From assembly GCA_030528715.1 (NCBI GenBank), contig JAUMYJ010000007.1:1-64000 (forward strand): a stretch of DNA of 64,000 nucleotides, given 5' to 3'. The stretch is from Bacteroidales bacterium (GTDB lineage Bacteria > Bacteroidota > Bacteroidia > Bacteroidales > Bacteroidaceae). Under the pieces are notes generated by a model. It was not told where the DNA came from. It saw nothing but the letters and a program-made list of their open reading frames with translations, and did no database searches. Positions 28,347 through 38,245 of this stretch are shown in pieces; positions within the stretch are counted from its first letter, which is position 1; every line of letters begins with the position of its first letter. The translations under genes and the position numbers were made by a program.

Positions 28347-28444
28347 TAAGGTATTGTACCGAGTTAGGGTACGTGTGTCTCGTGCCGAGACACATATGTT
28401 CCACGTCTTGACACATGTGTACCAAGACGTGGAACAAAGCTTTG
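28347..28444. repeat. 21-bp-period palindrome array, copy 3
   Basis: Unit centres lie at 28353, 28374, 28395, 28416 and 28437. The inner units are GGTACGTGTGTCTC, GACACATATGTTCC and GACACATGTGTACC. Linkers are GAGTTAG, GTGCCGA, ACGTCTT and AAGACGT. The last two linkers are exact reverse complements, so the fourth unit can extend into a hairpin of 15-base arms with two mismatches. It lies about 95 bases past the gapA terminator. Confidence 0.85.
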
Positions 28445-28538
28445 AGTAAGGCATTGCTTAGGGAATGGCTAATACAAAAGCCAGCTGCGTTACTATTGAA
28501 GTAGTCTTTGAGTTAGTGTGGTCTAGTCGGTTTTTGTA

Positions 28539-28546
28539 TATGTTTG
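28539..28546 (+). promoter_or_regulatory. Possible promoter of the 56-residue frame
   Basis: TATGTTTG matches the -7 box and would start transcription near 28553, 16 bases before the ATG of a short membrane-protein frame. No good -33 element is seen. Confidence 0.35.
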
Positions 28547-28568
28547 GCCGATACTTTTAATTTTTTCT

Positions 28569-28739
28569 ATGCCTTGGTCTTGGTTGTTTCTTATTTTTTT
28601 GCTATTTTTGAGCCATAGTAAGGGTGTGACATCAAGTGGCTCAGATTGGGCGGTGGCCTATGGCAAGCTATCTCACATGTTTCGCTTATTGTTGCTGATT
28701 TTTATAGTATGTGCATCATGGCTCATTGGCAAGCATTAG
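28569..28739 (+). CDS. Possible 56-residue two-TM protein
   Basis: An ATG-started frame encodes 56 residues. Two hydrophobic helices (PWSWLFLIFLLFL and FRLLLLIFIVCASWLIG) flank a polar middle (SHSKGVTSSGSDWAVAYGKL). This two-helix layout is unlikely for random sequence, though T-rich DNA gives hydrophobic codons easily. It lies between repeat copy 3 and the debranching enzyme gene, 69 bases upstream of that gene. A second promoter-like pair falls inside it, which could mean the region is only a leader. I know no family for it. Confidence 0.35.
   Translation: MPWSWLFLIFLLFLSHSKGVTSSGSDWAVAYGKLSHMFRLLLLIFIVCASWLIGKH
28580..28610 (+). promoter_or_regulatory. Promoter of the glycogen operon
   Basis: TTG at 28580 and TATTTTTG at 28603-28610 are separated by 20 bases. 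Transcription from here would give the debranching enzyme gene a leader of about 190 bases. Confidence 0.55.
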
Positions 28740-28808
28740 CTACGTTTATGCTATTTATAATATCTGCAATAAGAACAAATTTTCAACTATTCAAATAGAC
28801 TCCAAGAT

Positions 28809-30761
28809 ATGTGTTACTTGAAGCTTGACAAAGCGTTGCTGACGAATCTACAAGAGTCCATGTATCGCGAACTGCTCATCACCAATCCTGCTGGTGCTTA
28901 TTGTAGTACTACGGTAGTAGGGTGCAACATTCGCAAGTATCACGGCCTGCTCGTAGCACCGCTGCCAGGGGGTGATGGTGAGAGGCATGTGTTGCTCTCA
29001 TCGCTCAATGAGACAGTAGTGCAGCATGGTGCAGAGTTTAACCTCGCCGTTCACAAATATCAAGGCGAGCATTTTAGCCCTAAGGGGCACAAATACATCG
29101 TAGGGTTTGAGTGGGAGCGTATCCCTACGATAACCTATCGCATCGGTGGTGTGAAACTCAAAAAAGAGTTGCTATTGCAGCGCGAAGGTGCATGCATCAT
29201 GGTGCGCTATACGCTACTTGAAGCTCATTCTCCCACTTTTTTACGTTTACGTCCTTTTCTGGGTTTTCGTTCGGTACGTCATTGGACACAGCGCAATGAT
29301 AGCATCAATCGTAGTAAACCCGCAGTAAATCAAGGCATCAGCATGCGTCTTTATGAGGGTTTTCCTGAACTCTATATGCAGCTGAGCAAAGCGAGTGAAT
29401 TTACCTCTGAGGACAATTGGTATATGGGCTTAGACTATCCAAAGGAGCGTGAGCGTGGCTATCATTCGAGTGAAGACCTCTATTGTCCTGGATACTTTGA
29501 AGTATCTATTAAGAAAGGAGAGCAAGTAGTATTTACTGCTAGCCTTGAAGAGGAAAGTATGGCTACCATAGCACGTGAGTTTGAGGCTGAGTTGTCTCAA
29601 ACGGATAAGCGTGGTAGTTTTTACGACAGCTTGCTAGCCGCAGCACACCAATTTAAGCAAGAGAAAGATGGTGAGAGCTATATCTTGGCTGGCTATCCTT
29701 GGTTTAATTGTCGTGCACGTGACTTTTTTGTTTCGCTGCCTGGCTTTACACTATCTATTGGTGAGCCAGAGAGTTTTGACCGGTATATGGCTACGGCCTC
29801 CAAAGGACTCTACGACTTTATGGCTGGGCGTGACCTCTCGGTAGCTATTGAGGAGATTGACCAGCCCGATGTCTTGCTTTGGGCTATTTGGTCGTTGCAG
29901 CGCTATGCTAGAAGAGTGTCGCGTGAGGTGTGCTATGACAAATATGGTGACTTAATCTTTGACATGCTCTACTTTATAGAAGATGGTCGGCACCCTAACT
30001 TGCAAATGCATAGCAATGGTTTGCTCTATATTGATGGTAAACAGAAGGCTGCTACATGGATGAATGCCGAGCGCGAAGGAAAGGTTATAACGCCACGTAC
30101 TGGCTATGTTGTCGAAATCAATGCCTTGTGGTATGCCGCAGTAGCGTTTGCTGCTCATTTGCTAGAAGAGTGTTCACCCGAAGAAAGTGCCGAGGAGCTA
30201 GAACGTCTACGTGCGCTAGCCGAGCATATCGGCACGAACTTTAAGCAAACGTTTCTTAACGAGTACGGCTATTTGCTAGATTACGTAGATGGCTATAATC
30301 AAGATTGGAGCGTACGCCCTAATATGATTTTTGCCGTTGCACTTGATTTCTCACCGCTTGACCTTACGCAAAAAAAACGTGTGCTAGACATCTGCACACG
30401 CGAACTAGTTACCCCTAAGGGTATTCGCTCGCTTAGCCCCAAGAGTGGAGGCTATAACCCGATATTTGCGGGAGCGCAAGTGCATAGAGACTATGCCTAT
30501 CATCAAGGTACGGCATGGCCGTGGCTCACTGGCTTTTATATTGAGGCCTACCTTAAAGTGTACAAGCGTAGTGGGGTAGGGTACGTTGAGCGTCAGCTTA
30601 TAGGCTACGAGGACGAGCTTTATTCGCATTGCGTGGGTGCTATCCCCGAGCTGTTTGATGGCAATCCTCCTTACCATGCTCGCGGTGCTATCTCGTTTGC
30701 GATGAACGTGAGTTGCCTCTTACGTGCTGTGTACACCCTTGATCGATATAACAAAGGATAA
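28809..30761 (+). CDS. Glycogen debranching enzyme (amylo-alpha-1,6-glucosidase type)
   Basis: The 650-residue protein has an N-terminal beta-rich bacterial/archaeal GDE domain (residues 1-270, with LITNPAGAYCSTTVVGCNIR and RKYHGLLVAPL near 20-50). A C-terminal alpha/alpha-barrel domain follows, with AGYPWFNCRARDFFVSLPG near 298, RTGYVVEINALWY near 430 and AYHQGTAWPWLTGFYIEAY near 560. It hydrolyses alpha-1,6 branch points of glycogen. There is no signal peptide, so it acts in the cytoplasm on the cell's own store. It leads the GDE-GT4-GH57 module common in Bacteroidetes. The next gene follows after 20 bases. Confidence 0.9.
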   Translation: MCYLKLDKALLTNLQESMYRELLITNPAGAYCSTTVVGCNIRKYHGLLVAPLPGGDGERHVLLSSLNETVVQHGAEFNLAVHKYQGEHFSPKGHKYIVGFEWERIPTITYRIGGVKLKKELLLQREGACIMVRYTLLEAHSPTFLRLRPFLGFRSVRHWTQRNDSINRSKPAVNQGISMRLYEGFPELYMQLSKASEFTSEDNWYMGLDYPKERERGYHSSEDLYCPGYFEVSIKKGEQVVFTASLEEESMATIAREFEAELSQTDKRGSFYDSLLAAAHQFKQEKDGESYILAGYPWFNCRARDFFVSLPGFTLSIGEPESFDRYMATASKGLYDFMAGRDLSVAIEEIDQPDVLLWAIWSLQRYARRVSREVCYDKYGDLIFDMLYFIEDGRHPNLQMHSNGLLYIDGKQKAATWMNAEREGKVITPRTGYVVEINALWYAAVAFAAHLLEECSPEESAEELERLRALAEHIGTNFKQTFLNEYGYLLDYVDGYNQDWSVRPNMIFAVALDFSPLDLTQKKRVLDICTRELVTPKGIRSLSPKSGGYNPIFAGAQVHRDYAYHQGTAWPWLTGFYIEAYLKVYKRSGVGYVERQLIGYEDELYSHCVGAIPELFDGNPPYHARGAISFAMNVSCLLRAVYTLDRYNKG

Positions 30762-30781
30762 TAGCTAAACACACTAAGATT

Positions 30782-32056
30782 ATGAAAGTATTGATGTTTG
30801 GCTGGGAATTTCCTCCCCACATATTAGGTGGCTTGGGTACTGCAAGCTATGGCCTTACCAAAGGCCTGTCGCTGCAAGAGGATATGGAAATTACTTTCTG
30901 CCTGCCTCGTCCTACGGGCGATGAAGATCGCTCGTTTATGAACATCATAGGTATGAGTCAAGTACCAGTAGCGTGGCGTGATGTGTCGTTTGACTACGTG
31001 CAAGAGCGTATAGGTCACCTTATGAGCCCACACCTCTATTTTGCCCTGCGCGATAATATCTATGCCGATTTTAATTACCGCCTTACTGACGACCTTGGCT
31101 GTATGGGTTTCTCGGGTAAGTATGGAGCTAATCTTTATGATGAGATAGAGAACTACTCTATCGTGGCAGGTGTAGTCGCACGACAGCAGCAGTACGATAT
31201 TATTCATGCGCATGACTGGCTAACTTATCCAGCAGGCATTCATGCCAAAAACGTATCGGGTAAGCCCCTTGTGGTGCATGTGCATGCTACTGATTTCGAC
31301 CGCAGTCGTGGGCAAGTAAATCCTACTGTATATGCCATCGAAAAAGATGGGCTAGACCATGCAGACTGCATCATGTGTGTGAGTGAGCTAACACGGCAGA
31401 CCGTGATTAACCACTATCACCAACATCCTGGTAAATGCTTTGTAATGCATAATGCTGTGTACCCACTCAGTGAACATATCCAAGCGCTGATGGCGGAGCG
31501 TCGTCCACAAAGTGAGCGTAAAGAGAAAATCGTGACTTTCTTAGGCCGATTGACCATGCAAAAAGGGCCTGAGTATTTTGTAGAAGCCGCAGTACTCGTG
31601 TTGCAGCGCACGCGCAACATACGCTTTTGTATGGCAGGTAGTGGCGATATGATGGAGGCGATGATAAAGCTAGTAGCTGAGCGAAAAATAGCCGACCGCT
31701 TTCATTTTCCAGGCTTCATGCGTGGCGATGATGTATATACTGCCTTACGTGATAGTGATGTGTATGTAATGCCTTCGGTGTCAGAGCCCTTTGGTATATC
31801 TCCACTCGAAGCTATGCAGTGTGGTACACCGACCATCATCAGCAAACAGAGCGGTTGTGCTGAAATCTTAGACAAGTGTATTAAGGTAGACTATTGGGAT
31901 ATTAACGCCATGGCAGATGCCATCTACTCAATATGCACTAATGATGCACTCTATGACTACCTACGCTGCGAAGGCAAGCATGAGGTAGATCAAATCACTT
32001 GGGAGCGCGTAGGCCAACGCATACGCCACCTCTATAATCAATATGTGCCACGCTAA
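30782..32056 (+). CDS. Family 4 glycosyltransferase, glycogen-synthase-like
   Basis: The 424-residue GT-B protein begins MKVLMFGWEFPPHILGGLGT, the glucan-synthase-type start with a Gly-rich donor loop. HAHDWLTYPAGIHAKN near residue 140 and TFLGRLTMQKGPEYFVEAA near 258 are family markers. The E-x7-E motif is in SVSEPFGISPLEAMQCGTP near 338. Its place between a debranching enzyme and a GH57 enzyme supports a role in making alpha-glucan, probably from UDP- or ADP-glucose. The donor is not certain, and other GT4 activities cannot be ruled out from sequence alone. Confidence 0.85.
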   Translation: MKVLMFGWEFPPHILGGLGTASYGLTKGLSLQEDMEITFCLPRPTGDEDRSFMNIIGMSQVPVAWRDVSFDYVQERIGHLMSPHLYFALRDNIYADFNYRLTDDLGCMGFSGKYGANLYDEIENYSIVAGVVARQQQYDIIHAHDWLTYPAGIHAKNVSGKPLVVHVHATDFDRSRGQVNPTVYAIEKDGLDHADCIMCVSELTRQTVINHYHQHPGKCFVMHNAVYPLSEHIQALMAERRPQSERKEKIVTFLGRLTMQKGPEYFVEAAVLVLQRTRNIRFCMAGSGDMMEAMIKLVAERKIADRFHFPGFMRGDDVYTALRDSDVYVMPSVSEPFGISPLEAMQCGTPTIISKQSGCAEILDKCIKVDYWDINAMADAIYSICTNDALYDYLRCEGKHEVDQITWERVGQRIRHLYNQYVPR

Positions 32057-32069
32057 ACCCACATTTGGA

Positions 32070-33476
32070 ATGAAAACAGTTTGTCTTTACTTTGAGATAC
32101 ATCAAAACATTCATCTCAAACGCTACCGCTTCTTTGATATTGGTCGCGACCATTACTATTATGATGACTACGAAAATGAGCGCGCAATTGCCATTACAGC
32201 AGAACAGTCGTACGTACCTGCTCTAAAAGCACTTATTGAGATGGCAGAAACCTATGGCGACTACCTTAAAATGGCATTCTCGCTCTCAGGTACGGCTATT
32301 GAGCTTCTCGAAACCTACGCTCCGCAAGTCATTGAGTTATTACAAGAGTTGTCGCATAAATGTACTGTGGAGTTTTTGGCTGAAACTTATTCGCATGGCT
32401 TAGCTTCACTTACCGATAGCCACTTGGCTTTTAAAGACGAGGTAGAGCGCCTTTGTAAGAAAGTAGAAGAACTCTTTGGCCAAAGGCCTCAAGTATTCCG
32501 AAACTCTGCACTCATTTACTCAGACGACATCGGTCTGACTGTTTCACAAATGGGTTTTAAGGGAATGCTTACCGAAGGTGCCAAGCATGTGCTGGGCTGG
32601 AAGAGTCCGCACTATGTGTATCATTGCGCTTATAATCCTAATTTAAAATTGCTGTTACGCGACAGCCGTCTTTCGGAGGACATTAGCTTGCGTTTCAACG
32701 ACTCATCGTGGAGCGAGTATCCACTATTTGCTGACACGTATGCCGATTGGGTGGCTAATCAAGCAGATGATGGGCCAGTGGTTAATTTGTTTATGGAGCT
32801 TTGCGCCTTGGGTATTTTCCAACCCTTATCGTCAAACATCTTAGAGTTCTTCAAAGCACTGCCTGAGCAACTGCGTAAGCGTGGTGTGGTTTTTGCTACG
32901 CCATCTGAAATTTGTGCCAAAGCACAATCGGCTGGTGCACTCCATGTGCCATACCCCATTACTTGGGTGGACGAAGAGCGTGATATCAGTAGCTGGCTGG
33001 GCAATGTAATGCAGCGCGAAGCATTTGAAAAACTATACAGTGTGGCCGACCGTGTGATGCTCTGTTCAGACCGCCGTATAAAGCAAGACTGGGACTATCT
33101 ACAAGCAAGCAATAATCTTCGCTTTATCAATACTAAACCATCTAGTTATGGTGGCTATCGCGGTATCTACGATTCGCCCTATGATGCTTTTACTAACTAC
33201 ATGAATATCTTGGGGGATTTTACAACACGTGTCAATAATCTTTTCCCTGCGGACGCTGATAGCGATGAACTTAACTCACTGCTCACAACCATTAAAAACC
33301 AAGAAGATGCCTTGGCTCTCCGTGACAAAGAAATTGCTAAGCTACAAGATTTGCTAGAACAAGTAACTAAGGACAACAAGGCTACAACTAAGGCTACGGA
33401 ACAAGCTAAACAGCCTAAGAACAAAACGACCGTACGCAAGAAAAAAAGTAAAGATAGTACCGAGACTTCACTATGA
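32070..33476 (+). CDS. GH57 family alpha-amylase/glucanotransferase-like
   Basis: From the ATG at 32070 the 468-residue protein begins [20 protein letters not shown], the typical GH57 start. An ATG 27 bases earlier lies inside the GT4 gene and adds residues foreign to the family. The (beta/alpha)7 barrel shows [15 protein letters not shown] near residue 110, with the likely catalytic Glu, and [14 protein letters not shown] near 145. [20 protein letters not shown] closes the enzyme part. A coiled-coil stretch and a Lys- and Thr-rich tail (residues 410-468) follow. It should trim or rearrange alpha-glucan in the cytoplasm. Its stop overlaps the rmlA start. Confidence 0.85.
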   Translation: MKTVCLYFEIHQNIHLKRYRFFDIGRDHYYYDDYENERAIAITAEQSYVPALKALIEMAETYGDYLKMAFSLSGTAIELLETYAPQVIELLQELSHKCTVEFLAETYSHGLASLTDSHLAFKDEVERLCKKVEELFGQRPQVFRNSALIYSDDIGLTVSQMGFKGMLTEGAKHVLGWKSPHYVYHCAYNPNLKLLLRDSRLSEDISLRFNDSSWSEYPLFADTYADWVANQADDGPVVNLFMELCALGIFQPLSSNILEFFKALPEQLRKRGVVFATPSEICAKAQSAGALHVPYPITWVDEERDISSWLGNVMQREAFEKLYSVADRVMLCSDRRIKQDWDYLQASNNLRFINTKPSSYGGYRGIYDSPYDAFTNYMNILGDFTTRVNNLFPADADSDELNSLLTTIKNQEDALALRDKEIAKLQDLLEQVTKDNKATTKATEQAKQPKNKTTVRKKKSKDSTETSL

Positions 33477-34351
33477 AAGGAATTGTATTAGCAGGTGGTA
33501 GTGGCACGCGCCTTTACCCCATCACAAAGGGAGTTAGTAAGCAGCTTATCCCTATCTATAATAAGCCCATGATTTACTACCCTATCTCGGTATTGATGCT
33601 GGCTGGTATTCGTGAGATACTCATTATATCTACGCCTAATGACCTGCCTGGCTTTAAACGCTTGCTAGGCGATGGCCGTGATTTTGGTGTGCGCTTTGAG
33701 TATGCCGAGCAGCCCTCTCCCGATGGTTTGGCACAGGCTTTCATCATTGGAGAGCGGTTTATTGGCAACGATGATGCATGCTTGGTATTGGGCGATAATA
33801 TTTTTTATGGCCAAAGCTTTACCGCACAGCTAAAACGCGCTGTAAAGCGTGCAGCTGATGAGCGTAAAGCCACCATATTTGGCTATTACGTGAGTGACCC
33901 AGAGCGCTATGGTGTGGCTGAATTTGATACAGAAGGCAAAGTGCTGAGTATCGAAGAAAAACCGAAACAACCAAAATCAAACTATGCTGTTGTAGGCCTT
34001 TATTTCTACCCTAACCATGTAGTAGAAGTGGCTAAAAATATTAGTCCCTCACCACGTGGTGAGCTAGAAATAACGACTGTTAATCAAGAATTTCTCGAAG
34101 CTGATACTTTACAGATGGAAGTGCTTGGCCGTGGCTTTGCCTGGCTAGATACAGGTACTACCGACTCGCTTGCAGAGGCCAGTACTTTCATTGAGGTTAT
34201 AGAGAAACGTCAAGGTCTTATGGTAGCTTGTTTAGAAGATATTGCCTTCCGTCAAGGTTGGATTACAGCAGAGCAATTGCGCTTAATCGCTCAACCGATG
34301 GCCAAAAATAGCTATGGCCAATATCTGCTGAAACTTGCTAGTGAGTCCTAA
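33473..34351 (+). CDS. rmlA: Glucose-1-phosphate thymidylyltransferase
   Basis: RmlA joins glucose 1-phosphate and dTTP to dTDP-glucose, the first step toward dTDP-rhamnose and related sugars. The 292-residue length is typical. The nucleotide-binding motif [18 protein letters not shown] is at residue 8, [17 protein letters not shown] follows, VLGDNIFYG is near 105 and [12 protein letters not shown] near 222. Start and the preceding GH57 stop overlap as ATGA, so the two are translationally coupled. rmlD lies 14 kb away and rmlB and rmlC are not in the window. Confidence 0.95.
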   Translation: MKGIVLAGGSGTRLYPITKGVSKQLIPIYNKPMIYYPISVLMLAGIREILIISTPNDLPGFKRLLGDGRDFGVRFEYAEQPSPDGLAQAFIIGERFIGNDDACLVLGDNIFYGQSFTAQLKRAVKRAADERKATIFGYYVSDPERYGVAEFDTEGKVLSIEEKPKQPKSNYAVVGLYFYPNHVVEVAKNISPSPRGELEITTVNQEFLEADTLQMEVLGRGFAWLDTGTTDSLAEASTFIEVIEKRQGLMVACLEDIAFRQGWITAEQLRLIAQPMAKNSYGQYLLKLASES

Positions 34352-34405
34352 GTCTCTGATGCATCTGCGAGTCTCTTTTACGCTATAATTGTGCTGTATC
34401 TCTGT

Positions 34406-36307
34406 ATGAACTCTATGCTTTTGCGCTGGATAGGTGTGTTGATAGCCTTGCTTAACTCATGTGTTTACGTAAGTGCACAGCCACTGCAACAACTCTATCG
34501 TGTAGATAGTACACATCGGCTGCAAGCTGATGCACGCTATGCTATCCTTTTTGCAGCGATAGAGGGAGGCGATACGCTTTACTATGCGCTCACACATAAA
34601 CTTCATAAGAAGGGCTTACGGACGCAAAGGGTTAAGCTTACGAATGGTATTCTTCGCCTTGATAGCGATACGTTGCTATGGCAGATAACACCACATCATA
34701 ATGGTGTGTACATTGGTTATTCAGCAAGTCACCACCTAAAAGACCATAATCGTACGATAGGCTTTGCCTCTCTGCATTATGCAGAAAGATGGCATTTAGC
34801 TTGGCAACCAGAGGGGCACTTACGCATACTCACCGCAGCACAGCAAAGTGAGCTTGCTCCATCAGTTACTGCTCCCGAAGTAGCTACCATTCGATACGTG
34901 AGTACTAGTAAGACACTATTCCCCTATCTTTATCGGGTCTTGACTACTACACCTAGACAGCCCAGCCTTAGCACTCTGACAGAGGGTCAAAGTTTGGGCT
35001 TAATGAGTAATCATACGCAGGCGTTGCTAAGTGTAGGCAAACACACTGCTGCGCTAGCCATGCATGATGGTACATGGCTACCTACCGATACGACTATGAT
35101 GTGGCACGCTAGCCCGCCTAATGAGCAGGGGAAATTTGCATTGCTTTTGCATGGTAAGGCTCTTGTGCCAGATGCTTCCTCGTCACTCACTTGGGCACAG
35201 CCAGATACAGAGGCTAGGGTATGGCACCTCGTTGATGGACGTGTGGTTTGTACGCATGCTGATGCTACGTATGTTTTAGCAACACACTTCCAAGCCCCTA
35301 ATAGCTTAGCACTTTGCCCCCTTACAGCCATTGATGCGACTATTTGGCAGTCGGTGTCGCTTGTTGGTTTATGCCCTCCGTTGACAGTGAGGGGTATCTC
35401 GTCAACACTCATGCAGGTGTCAGGTGGGTATACGACAGAGGCTTGGACTCAGATACCTTGGCAAAATTTTCAGTCTTTTGACATCACGGCTATGGTTTGC
35501 CCCGATACGCTGACGATATTACCACAGCCAGGTAACGCAGCACAGCGCTTGATTATAGCCCATAATGTGCAGAGCCGCTGGCTGTCACAATGGGCTAACG
35601 TTTTGATGCGCGATGCCCAACGCTACACACCGATGTTTTCGATAACGACCTCTGCACTTGTACCATGGCATTATCCTGAGCACATTGTTACTGATCCACA
35701 CCACACGTGGACACTTACCTATCCAGCTACCACAGACAATGGCTGGCATACGGGAGTGATACCTTTTGATTGTGATGTGTCTCAACTCCCTTTTCGCTTT
35801 GCAACAATTGTATATGAGCGAGGAGAATGCCATTTTGTACCTATTACACGCTTGAAAGCTGGGCAAGCCTTTATCTATCAACCGTTAGACCATAGCTTAG
35901 GCCAAGTCTTATCGCTTACCTCAACGTCTTCTGACGGCTGGCTTACTAGGACTTTGCCTGGTGCGCTTAGGGGGAGTTCAGATACACTTCGGTTAACAGA
36001 AACAGACCCTCCAACTTATCTGCTCAATGCTACGGGTACGCACTTTGTACGTGCTGCCGTGGGGAGTATGATTTTGCCTGGGCGTGCCTATCTGCGTCTT
36101 CCTTCTTCGGCAGCTACTGCCTTAGTCTTTGGTATAGATGAGCTGATAAGTGGTATAGGTAATAGTGCCTTTGTACCTACGACCGACATATATTATACAC
36201 TCCAAGGGCAGATTGCAGGACACTTCTCTACACGAGAGGTTGCTGCACGTACTCTTCCGCGTGGGCTCTATATTGTCCGTGGCAAATGTTTATTACTTAC
36301 CCCCTAA
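34406..36307 (+). CDS. Large secreted protein of unknown function
   Basis: I do not recognise the family. From the ATG at 34406 the 633-residue protein has a signal peptide (MNSMLLRWIGVLIALLNSCV, cleavage near SAQ at about 26). The mature part is Thr-, His- and Trp-rich and appears to be mostly beta strand. There are no obvious catalytic motifs and few cysteines. The C-terminus, DIYYTLQGQIAGHF followed by LPRGLYIVRGKCLLL, resembles a type IX sorting signal. A GTG 15 bases earlier is a less likely start. It lies between rmlA and a HAD gene on the same strand. Confidence 0.75.
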   Translation: MNSMLLRWIGVLIALLNSCVYVSAQPLQQLYRVDSTHRLQADARYAILFAAIEGGDTLYYALTHKLHKKGLRTQRVKLTNGILRLDSDTLLWQITPHHNGVYIGYSASHHLKDHNRTIGFASLHYAERWHLAWQPEGHLRILTAAQQSELAPSVTAPEVATIRYVSTSKTLFPYLYRVLTTTPRQPSLSTLTEGQSLGLMSNHTQALLSVGKHTAALAMHDGTWLPTDTTMMWHASPPNEQGKFALLLHGKALVPDASSSLTWAQPDTEARVWHLVDGRVVCTHADATYVLATHFQAPNSLALCPLTAIDATIWQSVSLVGLCPPLTVRGISSTLMQVSGGYTTEAWTQIPWQNFQSFDITAMVCPDTLTILPQPGNAAQRLIIAHNVQSRWLSQWANVLMRDAQRYTPMFSITTSALVPWHYPEHIVTDPHHTWTLTYPATTDNGWHTGVIPFDCDVSQLPFRFATIVYERGECHFVPITRLKAGQAFIYQPLDHSLGQVLSLTSTSSDGWLTRTLPGALRGSSDTLRLTETDPPTYLLNATGTHFVRAAVGSMILPGRAYLRLPSSAATALVFGIDELISGIGNSAFVPTTDIYYTLQGQIAGHFSTREVAARTLPRGLYIVRGKCLLLTP

Positions 36308-36327
36308 CATTAGAATACCTAAACGAC

Positions 36328-36738
36328 ATGAAAATAGCTATTGACTTTGATGGTACTATCGTAGAACATCGCTACCCTGATATAGGGCGTGAAATACCTT
36401 TTGCTACTGCAACCATTCGCATGCTTATTGAACAGGGACATCAAGTGTTCTTGTGGAGCGTACGCGAGGGTGAATATCTTGATGCTGCTGTGCAGTGGTG
36501 TGCCAAGCGTGGCATTGAGTTTTATGCAGTAAATGCAAACTATCCTGGGGAAACAACTGATGACCCGCATTATAGCCGTAAACTTAAAGCAGATCTTTTC
36601 ATTGACGATCGCAATATGGGAGGGCTTATTGATTGGGGTGTCATTGCCGAAATGATACAAACACGCAAGAGCTATATAGAAATACTCACTATGCGTACCC
36701 AAGCTATAAAGCCTAAGAAAAAATGGTGGCAATGGTAA
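36328..36738 (+). CDS. HAD-like protein of the BT_0820 type
   Basis: The 136-residue protein starts at the ATG giving MKIAIDFDGTIVEHRYPDIG, the HAD motif I with the nucleophile and acid Asp residues. FLWSVREGEYLDAAVQWC holds motif II (Ser), and FIDDRNMGG is motif IV. The lack of a cap domain and the small size match a Bacteroidetes group of HAD phosphatase-like proteins with known structures but unclear substrates. An in-frame upstream ATG would overlap the secreted-protein gene. It ends the plus-strand run at a strong hairpin. Confidence 0.8.
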   Translation: MKIAIDFDGTIVEHRYPDIGREIPFATATIRMLIEQGHQVFLWSVREGEYLDAAVQWCAKRGIEFYAVNANYPGETTDDPHYSRKLKADLFIDDRNMGGLIDWGVIAEMIQTRKSYIEILTMRTQAIKPKKKWWQW

Positions 36739-36758
36739 AAATACAAAGTTAATATATA

Positions 36759-36802
36759 AGCGTGTGGAGCTATATCACTTAAATGATATAGCTCCACACG
36801 CT
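36759..36802. terminator. Two-way terminator between HAD gene and ugd
   Basis: AGCGTGTGGAGCTATATCA pairs with TGATATAGCTCCACACGCT around a short loop. It lies between two converging genes and serves both. Confidence 0.85.
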
Positions 36803-36844
36803 ATTAGAAATTTTAGTTATTTAGGACGTAAGTCTAAGATTGTC

Positions 36845-38158
36845 TTAGCGACCAATACCAAAATACTCAAAACCAGCAGCTCGCAAATCGCTAGGTTCAT
36901 AGATATTGCGGCCATCAAACACAACGGCTTGGTTCATCGCTCGCTTTATAACAGGCCATGAGGGCAAACGAAATTGCTTCCACTCTGTAAGTAGCAATAA
37001 GGCGTCTGCTCCTAGTGTGGCTTCATACATATCGGCGGCATAGCTAATGCTGTTTCCTAATCTGCGTTTGGCTTCGTCCATTGCTACGGGGTCGAAAGCA
37101 CATACTATACAGCCTGCTTCTAGTAGTAAACGTATCGTTACGAGTGCAGTACTTTCACGCATATCGTCTGTGTCGGGCTTGAAGGCTAGCCCCCACAAAG
37201 CAATGCGCTTACCACGCAGCTCATTGCCAAAATACTGTTTGAGTTTGGCGAAAAGAATTGTTTTCTGTGCTTCGTTTACTGCGTCTACGGCACGTAGTAC
37301 TTGCATGGAGTAACCATGGCTCTCGGCAGTTTTTATCAAGGCTTTGACATCTTTCGGAAAGCAGCTCCCACCATAGCCACAGCCTGGATAGAGAAACTTG
37401 TTACCGATACGTGAATCTGAGCCAATACCTTTGCGTACCATATTGACGTCAGCCCCTACGATTTCGCATAGGTTGGCAATATCGTTCATAAAGCTGATGC
37501 GTGTCGCGAGCATAGAGTTGGCTGCATACTTGATCATCTCAGCACTAGGTATGTCAGTAAAAATCACGCGGAAGTTGTTGAGCAAAAAAGGGCGGTAGAG
37601 TTTGGTCATCAGTGCTTGTGCACGCTCACTCTCTACACCAACTACCACGCGGTCTGGGCTCATAAAGTCTTTAATAGCTGCGCCCTCTTTCAAAAACTCG
37701 GGGTTGCTTGCAACGTCAAATGGAATATCTACGCCACGTTTGTCTAACTCTTCTTGAATGGTGGCTTTGACGCGTTTAGCTGTACCTACGGGTACGGTGC
37801 TTTTGGTCACGAGCACCGTATATTTGTTGATATGCTGACCTACCGTACGTGCTACGGCTAGTACATACGATAAGTCGGCACTACCATCTTCGTCTGGGGG
37901 GGTACCTACGGCTGAGAATACGAGGTCTACCTTGTCAAGACAGCTCGTAAGGTCGGTCGTGAAGCGCAAACGGCCTTCTTGGTAGTTGCGCTGTACGATT
38001 TCGTCAAGGCCTGGCTCATAGATAGGTATGATGCCTTGCTCTAAGCGCGTGATTTTTTCGTGATCAATATCTACACATGTGACATTGACACCCATTTCGG
38101 CAAAGCAAGCTCCACTCACTAAGCCCACATATCCAGTACCTACTACGGCTATGTCCAT
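36845..38158 (-). CDS. ugd: UDP-glucose 6-dehydrogenase
   Basis: Ugd oxidises UDP-glucose to UDP-glucuronate with two NAD, for surface glycans. The 437-residue protein has the N-terminal Rossmann motif GTGYVGLVSGACFAEMG, followed by CVDID. FSAVGTPPDEDGSADLSYV is near 81, EFLKEGAAIKDF near 154, and the catalytic Cys is in GCGYGGSCFPKD (Cys 266). The C-terminal domain has GLAFKPDTDDMRES. It could also act on other UDP-hexoses such as UDP-ManNAc, but the motifs favour UDP-glucose. It stands alone on the minus strand. Confidence 0.92.
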   Translation of the reverse strand: MDIAVVGTGYVGLVSGACFAEMGVNVTCVDIDHEKITRLEQGIIPIYEPGLDEIVQRNYQEGRLRFTTDLTSCLDKVDLVFSAVGTPPDEDGSADLSYVLAVARTVGQHINKYTVLVTKSTVPVGTAKRVKATIQEELDKRGVDIPFDVASNPEFLKEGAAIKDFMSPDRVVVGVESERAQALMTKLYRPFLLNNFRVIFTDIPSAEMIKYAANSMLATRISFMNDIANLCEIVGADVNMVRKGIGSDSRIGNKFLYPGCGYGGSCFPKDVKALIKTAESHGYSMQVLRAVDAVNEAQKTILFAKLKQYFGNELRGKRIALWGLAFKPDTDDMRESTALVTIRLLLEAGCIVCAFDPVAMDEAKRRLGNSISYAADMYEATLGADALLLLTEWKQFRLPSWPVIKRAMNQAVVFDGRNIYEPSDLRAAGFEYFGIGR

Positions 38159-38245
38159 CGTTTTATATGTTATTGTAAATTTGCAAGTTGCGTATTGGTC
38201 GTCTACACGCTATATTGGTAAAAGGTTGTTTGTGTTATGTGCTGT

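Noticed and set aside
38176..38183. Plus-strand TAAATTTG promoter between ugd and the GH109-like gene
   Set aside because: It points into the 3' end of a minus-strand gene, has no downstream plus-strand gene and no good -33 element; short matches like this occur by chance in AT-rich gaps.
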